Of a stretch of 64,000 nt of DNA, positions 60,220 to 64,000 are shown piece after piece. The position numbers and the translations under genes are program-made. The DNA comes from JAEZVV01 sp036652035 (GTDB taxonomy: Bacteria; Pseudomonadota; Gammaproteobacteria; Burkholderiales; Burkholderiaceae_F). The stretch lies in assembly GCA_036652035.1 (NCBI GenBank), contig JAVVWR010000002.1, positions 1 to 64,000 on the forward strand. The letters run 5' to 3'. The notes under the pieces were generated by a model. The model was not told where the DNA came from. It worked only from the letters and a program-made list of their open reading frames with translations, and searched no databases. Within the stretch, counting starts at the first letter, position 1. The number at the start of each line of letters is the position of its first letter.

Positions 60220-60823
60220 ACGTTCGCACCCCGATGAGCTGATCCTCGGGCTGATTTCGATTTCCGACCGCGCCTCGCAAGGGGTTTATCAGGACCAAGG
60301 AATTCCCGCCCTCGAAGCCTGGTTCGGCAAGGCCTTGAGTTCGCCCTTCCAGATCCACTCGCGCCTGATCGCCGACGAGCGCGAGCTGGTTGAGGCGGCG
60401 ATCGTCGAACTGGTCGATGAAGTCGGTTGTGACCTTGTGCTCACCACCGGCGGCACCGGGCCGTCGCGGCGCGACGTCACGCCGGAAGCGACGCTGGCCG
60501 TGGCCACCCGCGAGATGCCCGGCTTTGGCGAGCAGATGCGCCGCATCTCATTGAGCTTTGTGCCCACCGCGATCCTCTCGCGCCAGGTCGGCGCGCTGCG
60601 AGAGATCGAAGGTCACGCCGCGCTCATCATCAACCTGCCCGGCCAGCCCAAGGCGATCGCCGAAACGCTCGAAGGCCTCAAGGACGCCGAAGGCAAGCCC
60701 CTCGTTCCCGGCATCTTCGCGGCCGTGCCTTATTGCATCGACCTCATCGGCGGCCCCTACATCGAGACCCACGACTCGGTGAGCAAGGCCTTCCGCCCCA
60801 AGAACGCGATCCGCGCCAAGTGA
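60209..60823 (+). CDS. mogA: molybdopterin adenylyltransferase
   Basis: Adenylylates molybdopterin before MoeA inserts the metal. The 204-residue protein has ISISDRASQGVYQDQGIPAL (about 16-35), VLTTGGTGPSRRDVTPEATL (about 76-95) and the closing NLPGQPKAI (about 149-157), as in MogA. The start is uncertain: ATG 60209 (MKAERSHP) or ATG 60194 (five residues longer). Both overlap the end of yjgA. The stop shares one base with the next start (TGATG). It links this region to the mobA/moeA/fdhD block 48 kb away. Confidence 0.92.
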   Translation: MKAERSHPDELILGLISISDRASQGVYQDQGIPALEAWFGKALSSPFQIHSRLIADERELVEAAIVELVDEVGCDLVLTTGGTGPSRRDVTPEATLAVATREMPGFGEQMRRISLSFVPTAILSRQVGALREIEGHAALIINLPGQPKAIAETLEGLKDAEGKPLVPGIFAAVPYCIDLIGGPYIETHDSVSKAFRPKNAIRAK

Positions 60824-61494
60824 TGACTGAACGACTCGACACCGTCGAACTCCAGCCGCAAAGCACCGAGCCCACCGCCGCCGTGATCTGGCTGCACGGC
60901 CTGGGCGCCGACGGCAACGACTTCGTTCCCATCGTGCAGGAACTGGCCCGCTTCGGCATTCCGCCGATCCGTTTCATATTCCCGCACGCGCCGCAGATTC
61001 CGGTGACGATCAACGCCGGCTATGTGATGCGGGCCTGGTACGACATCCTTGGCGTGGACCTGGTGCGGCGCGAAGACGAGGGGGGAATCCGCCGCTCGCA
61101 CAGCCAAATCGAGCAGTTGATCGAGCGCGAAGTGGCGGCGGGCATTCCGCGCTCGCGCATCGTTCTGGCCGGCTTCTCGCAGGGCGGAGCGATCACGCTG
61201 CACACCGGGCTGCGCCAGGCCGAGCCGCTCGCCGGTTTGATGGCGCTCTCGACCTACCTGCCACTGGCCGATTTGTTCGCGGCCGAACGCCACACCGCCA
61301 CCCACGCAACACCGGTTTTCATGGCGCATGGCAGCGCCGACCCGATCGTGCCGATGGCCCGCGGACTGGCTTCGCGCGACGCCTTGATCGCGCTGGACCA
61401 TCCGGTCGAGTGGCACGAGTACCCGATGGAGCACTCGGTATGCGAGCAAGAGGTGGCCGACATCGCGGCGTTTCTCAAGCGAGTGCTCGGCTAG
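60823..61494 (+). CDS. alpha/beta-hydrolase, carboxylesterase/phospholipase type
   Basis: A 223-residue cytoplasmic serine hydrolase of the Abhydrolase_2 group (Pseudomonas EstB/CarbE-like). The oxyanion loop is WLHGLGADGND (about 23-33), the nucleophile is the Ser in GFSQGG (about 113-118), the acid is the Asp in GSADPIVP (about 169-176) and the base is the His in MEHSVCEQE (about 202-210). These proteins cleave short-chain esters; the natural substrate is unknown. It overlaps the mogA stop by one base. Confidence 0.9.
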   Translation: MTERLDTVELQPQSTEPTAAVIWLHGLGADGNDFVPIVQELARFGIPPIRFIFPHAPQIPVTINAGYVMRAWYDILGVDLVRREDEGGIRRSHSQIEQLIEREVAAGIPRSRIVLAGFSQGGAITLHTGLRQAEPLAGLMALSTYLPLADLFAAERHTATHATPVFMAHGSADPIVPMARGLASRDALIALDHPVEWHEYPMEHSVCEQEVADIAAFLKRVLG

Positions 61495-61517
61495 TCCGGT
61501 CACTCTCGCAGACAAAA

Positions 61518-61543
61518 GGGCTCGCCACTGGCGAGCCCTTTTT
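61518..61543. terminator. bidirectional terminator between esterase and flavodoxin genes
   Basis: GGGCTCGCC (61518-61526), loop ACT and GGCGAGCCC (61530-61538), then TTTTT, with AAAA on the other side, between convergent genes. Confidence 0.9.
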
Positions 61544-61571
61544 ACTTTGGTGCCTCAGACCGGCGAGGCGG

Positions 61572-62147
61572 CTACTTGGCTTTCCCCCAACGCAGCGCCG
61601 TCCGTGCGATTCGCTCGCCGAACCGACGCGCGGTTTCAAGGTCGCCCGGCAAAGGCCCTTCTTCCGGACTTGAGTCCGACGGCGACTGCGCCATTGCGCC
61701 CGCCGAAGAGCCCAGGTAGTTAAGGTCGTTGCGCGTGGCCGCCTTGCTGTTCGATGGCAGCATGCCGGTGCCAACCCAGACCATCGAGTGCTGCATTGCC
61801 AATGTGAAGAAGTAGTGCAGCGTCGAATGCTTGTCGCCGTTGATACTCGCCGAGTTGGTAAAGCCGGCGGCGATCTTGTCCTTCCACTGCTGCGAGAACC
61901 AGGCCTTGGAGCTGGCGTCGGCGAACTTCTTGAACTGCCACGACGCGCCGCCCATGTAGGTGGGTGAGCCAAACACGATGGCGTCAGCCGCCGCCAGCTG
62001 CTCCCAGCCATCCGCTGTCAGCTCGCCGTTGGCGTCGATCGCGAGCAAGGCCGCGGCGGCATGCGCGGCGGCGCCGGCATGAACCGCTTCGGCCTGTTTT
62101 CTGGTGTGGCCGTAGCCGCTGTGATAAACGATGACGATTTGAGTCAC
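61572..62147 (-). CDS. flavodoxin-fold NAD(P)H-quinone oxidoreductase-like protein
   Basis: A 191-residue flavoprotein of the WrbA/flavodoxin group. The FMN phosphate loop is IVYHSGYGHTRKQAEAV (about 6-22). The second FMN contact is in FGSPTYMGGASWQFKKF (about 72-88), and the third in AAGFTNSASINGDKHSTL (about 107-124). Such proteins reduce quinones by two electrons and protect from oxidative or electrophile stress. The start is GTG 62147, with AGGGA upstream. It is the last gene of a group with DoxX and pirin proteins. Confidence 0.87.
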   Translation of the reverse strand: MTQIVIVYHSGYGHTRKQAEAVHAGAAAHAAAALLAIDANGELTADGWEQLAAADAIVFGSPTYMGGASWQFKKFADASSKAWFSQQWKDKIAAGFTNSASINGDKHSTLHYFFTLAMQHSMVWVGTGMLPSNSKAATRNDLNYLGSSAGAMAQSPSDSSPEEGPLPGDLETARRFGERIARTALRWGKAK

Positions 62148-62190
62148 TTTGATTTTCCCTCTCAATACGCGGCGTGCTGCCGCTTTCAAT

Positions 62191-62619
62191 TTAGTTGTAG
62201 CGCCAGCTGCCGCGTCGCCCGCGCGCATCCAAGCTCCAAGCCCCGGCGCCTTGGGCCACCACCATCAGCAGCCCGCCAGTGACCGCGATGTTCTTCATGA
62301 ACATCAGCATCTGAAGGGTCTGCGAGTCGGCCGGCAAAACCCAGAAGTTGTGAAAGATGAAACTCGCAACCAGGGTGAAGATCGCCAGCGCCAGCGCGGC
62401 GGCTCGGGTTTTGAAGCCAACGATCAAGGCCAACCCGGCACCGATCTCAAGCACGATCGCCGCCGCTGCCAATGCGCTCGCCAGCGGCAAGCCTTGGGTG
62501 GCGATGTAGCCGGCAGTGCCGGCAAAGTCGCCAATCTTGGCGACGCCAGCAAAGATAAACATGAGCGCCAATAAAAGTCGTCCGACCAGGGCAATCAAGG
62601 ATTGAGCAACGTGATTCAT
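62191..62619 (-). CDS. DoxX-family membrane protein
   Basis: A 142-residue protein with four membrane helices (about 8-28, 48-70, 76-95 and 108-128). Family features include ALVGRLLLALMFIFAGVAKIGDFAG near the start and LEIGAGLALIVGFKTRAAALALAIFT in the middle. DoxX proteins are linked to quinone or thiol redox stress; the precise role is open. It lies 43 bases before the flavodoxin gene and 30 bases after the pirin gene, all on the minus strand. Confidence 0.88.
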   Translation of the reverse strand: MNHVAQSLIALVGRLLLALMFIFAGVAKIGDFAGTAGYIATQGLPLASALAAAAIVLEIGAGLALIVGFKTRAAALALAIFTLVASFIFHNFWVLPADSQTLQMLMFMKNIAVTGGLLMVVAQGAGAWSLDARGRRGSWRYN

Positions 62620-62649
62620 GGACGTCTCCCAGCTCGTTGAATTCGGCCG

Positions 62650-63503
62650 TCAAGGCAAATCGAACAGCAGCACTTCGGCGCCCGAACCGGCTCCCACCCG
62701 GATCTGCGATTCGTCTTCCAGACGGGCGCCGTCGCCCGCCTTCATGCCTTGCCCGTTGACGCTCAACTCGCCGCGGGCGAGAAAGACGTAGGCGNNNNNN
62801 NNNNNNNNNNNNNNNNNNNNNNNNNNNNNNNNNNNNNNNNNNNNNNNNNNNNNNNNNNNNNNNNNNNNNNNNNNNNNNNNNNNNNNNNNNNNNNCTTCAT
62901 GCCTTGCCCGTTGACGCTCAACTCGCCGCGGGCGAGAAAGACGTAGGCGCGGCGCCCCGGCGCGAGTGCAAGCTCGGCAGATTCAGACCCGTCAAAGAGC
63001 CCGGCGTAGATCCGCGCGTCCTGGTGAATCCGGACCGAACCGGCTGCTCCGTCGGGCGAGGCGATCAAGCGCAGCTGCCCGCGTTTGTCCGCCTCCGAAA
63101 AGGTTTTTTCTTCGTAGCCCGGGCTCAGGCCGCGGCGATCGGGCTCGATCCAGATCTGCAAAAAATGCGTCGGCAAATCGGTGGCGTGATTGAACTCCGA
63201 GTGACGCACGCCCGTACCCGCGCTCATGCGCTGCACATTCCCCGGCCGGATCACCGAGCCATTGCCCAGGCTGTCGCGGTGCGCCAGTTCACCCGACAAC
63301 ACATAGCTGATGATTTCCATATCACTGTGGCCGTGGGTGCCGAAGCCCGCACCCGCGGCTACGGTGTCGTCATTGATCACACGCAGCGGCCCCAAACCCA
63401 TGTGCAGCGGGTCGTAGTAATCGGCAAACGAAAAGCTGTGATGCGTCTTGAGCCAGCCGTGGTTGAAGTAACCGCGGTCGGCAGCGTGCCGGATCGTGAT
63501 CAT
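62650..63503 (-). CDS. pirin-family protein (broken only by an assembly artefact)
   Basis: A YhhW-type pirin. The cupin metal motif is visible: FGTHGHSDMEIISYVLSGEL (about 55-74) with histidines, then the C-terminal half. YhhW acts as a quercetin dioxygenase in vitro; many pirins are redox sensors. A 100-N gap (62795-62894) interrupts it, but the same 55 bases occur on both sides. Removing the Ns and one copy leaves 699 bases, an intact 232-residue frame that ends LLFDLP, as pirins do. ATG 63503 is the start. It is divergent from the LysR gene, its probable regulator. Confidence 0.9.
62740..62949. repeat. 55-bp direct repeat flanking an assembly gap
   Basis: Positions 62740-62794 and 62895-62949 are identical and abut the 100-N run on each side. 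This is what two overlapping contigs look like when scaffolded without merging. The inserted 155 bases (gap plus one copy) are an artefact, not biology. Confidence 0.92.
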
Positions 63504-63636
63504 CGAAGCTCTCCCGATAAGCGCCAGGGTGAACGATGAATTGGATTGAGTGCTCCACCTCAACGTTGTGCCCTGTATGAGACGGCATTTTCCATGGGCA
63601 TGACCGGGTTAGCATCGACTGTTTCCTGACGCTTGC

Positions 63637-63653
63637 ATTCAATTATTTTGAAT
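63637..63653. promoter_or_regulatory. palindrome before the LysR gene
   Basis: ATTCAA-TTATT-TTGAAT is a perfect 6-bp inverted repeat ending two bases before the LysR start at 63656. Its A/T-rich symmetry is typical of LysR sites, so it may be an autoregulatory site also reached from the divergent pirin promoter. Placement is by symmetry only. Confidence 0.45.
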
Positions 63654-63655
63654 TC

Positions 63656-64000
63656 ATGAACCGCGCGCTGACCCTCGACGCTCTAATCCTGATCGACACC
63701 ATCGCCCGCCGCGGCAGCTTTGCCGCGGCCGCCGACGAGTTGGGCCGAGTCCCGTCGGCGGTGACGTATTCCGTGCGCCGGCTCGAGGACGGACTCGACG
63801 TTCTGCTCTTCGATCGTCGCGGCCGCGGCGCACGCCTGACTCCGGCCGGCGAAGAGCTGCTGCGGGAAGGCCGGCAATTGCTCGCGGCCACCGAGGAACT
63901 CACGCGCCGCGTGCGTCACGTGGCCGCCGGCTGGGAGCCGGAGCTTCGAATCGCGCTCGACACCATCATCCCGTTCGAAACCCTGCTCGTCCCTCTGGCC
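63656..64000 (+). CDS. LysR-family regulator (cut by window end)
   Basis: The first 115 residues of a LysR regulator: a winged helix with LDALILIDTIARRGSFAAAADELGRVPSAVTYSVRRLEDGL (split over about 7-48) and LLFDRRGRGARLTPAGEELLREGRQLL. The sensor domain begins near residue 92. It is divergent from the pirin-DoxX-flavodoxin group, the usual arrangement for a redox- or electrophile-responsive LysR regulator and its target operon. The rest lies beyond 64000. Confidence 0.92.
   Translation, partial: MNRALTLDALILIDTIARRGSFAAAADELGRVPSAVTYSVRRLEDGLDVLLFDRRGRGARLTPAGEELLREGRQLLAATEELTRRVRHVAAGWEPELRIALDTIIPFETLLVPLA

Overview
The window is a 64 kb piece of a GC-rich proteobacterial chromosome, most like a betaproteobacterium of the order Burkholderiales. 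The placement is an inference from gene order (ppc divergent from hemC-hemD-hemX-hemY with ppa nearby; an AlgZ/AlgR pair divergent from argH) and from a periplasmic formate dehydrogenase locus of the betaproteobacterial kind. There are no rRNA or tRNA genes and no CRISPR array. Four 100-N assembly gaps (25965-26064, 29651-29750, 32033-32132, 62795-62894) interrupt ftsK, a yicG-like gene plus a small lipoprotein gene, an intergenic stretch, and a pirin gene.

Layout. 1-392: an IS3-family remnant has truncated a small, frameshifted secreted-protein gene at the end of the formate dehydrogenase operon. 409-9415 (minus): that operon, with DUF3305 and DUF3306 proteins, a 694-residue polyferredoxin, a TorD-like chaperone, a small Tat protein, the Mo/W catalytic subunit, the Fe-S subunit, a lipoprotein and the cytochrome b subunit. 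9606-12282 (plus): fdhD, mobA and moeA, for sulfuration and cofactor assembly. 12290-15771: a ModE-like regulator divergent from a tungstate-type ABC transporter (tupBCA), with a perfect palindrome between them. 16028-21914: a ba3-type oxidase operon (short subunit, II, I), a tri-haem cytochrome c and a CcoI-like copper P-type ATPase. 21880-37999: mixed housekeeping genes (phosphoesterase, WYL regulator, lolA, ftsK, trxB, smr, yicG-like, glnK, nadE, ppa, DUF2189, hemYXDC). 38095-45804: ppc, catalase, algR/algZ, argH. 45909-57978: a TakQM-like TRAP membrane pair and, 8.6 kb away on the other strand, its probable binding protein; between them lie queC, an AgcS symporter and a two-gene adhesin operon (protein O-heptosyltransferase plus a 1506-residue AIDA-type autotransporter). 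58248-64000: pmbA, yjgA, mogA, an esterase, then a flavodoxin/DoxX/pirin group divergent from a LysR regulator cut by the window end.

How the parts fit. Formate oxidised in the periplasm would feed the quinone pool through the cytochrome b subunit. The same neighbourhood supplies the metal (tup), the pterin cofactor (mobA, moeA; mogA farther away) and the sulfur-transfer protein (fdhD). The ba3 oxidase and tri-haem cytochrome form a separate terminal branch. The least ordinary items are the glycosylated-adhesin pair with its four-unit repeat architecture, an inverted repeat that would bury the catalase ribosome-binding site, the palindrome at the tup promoter, and a 55-bp duplication flanking one gap that shows the break in the pirin gene is an assembly artefact.
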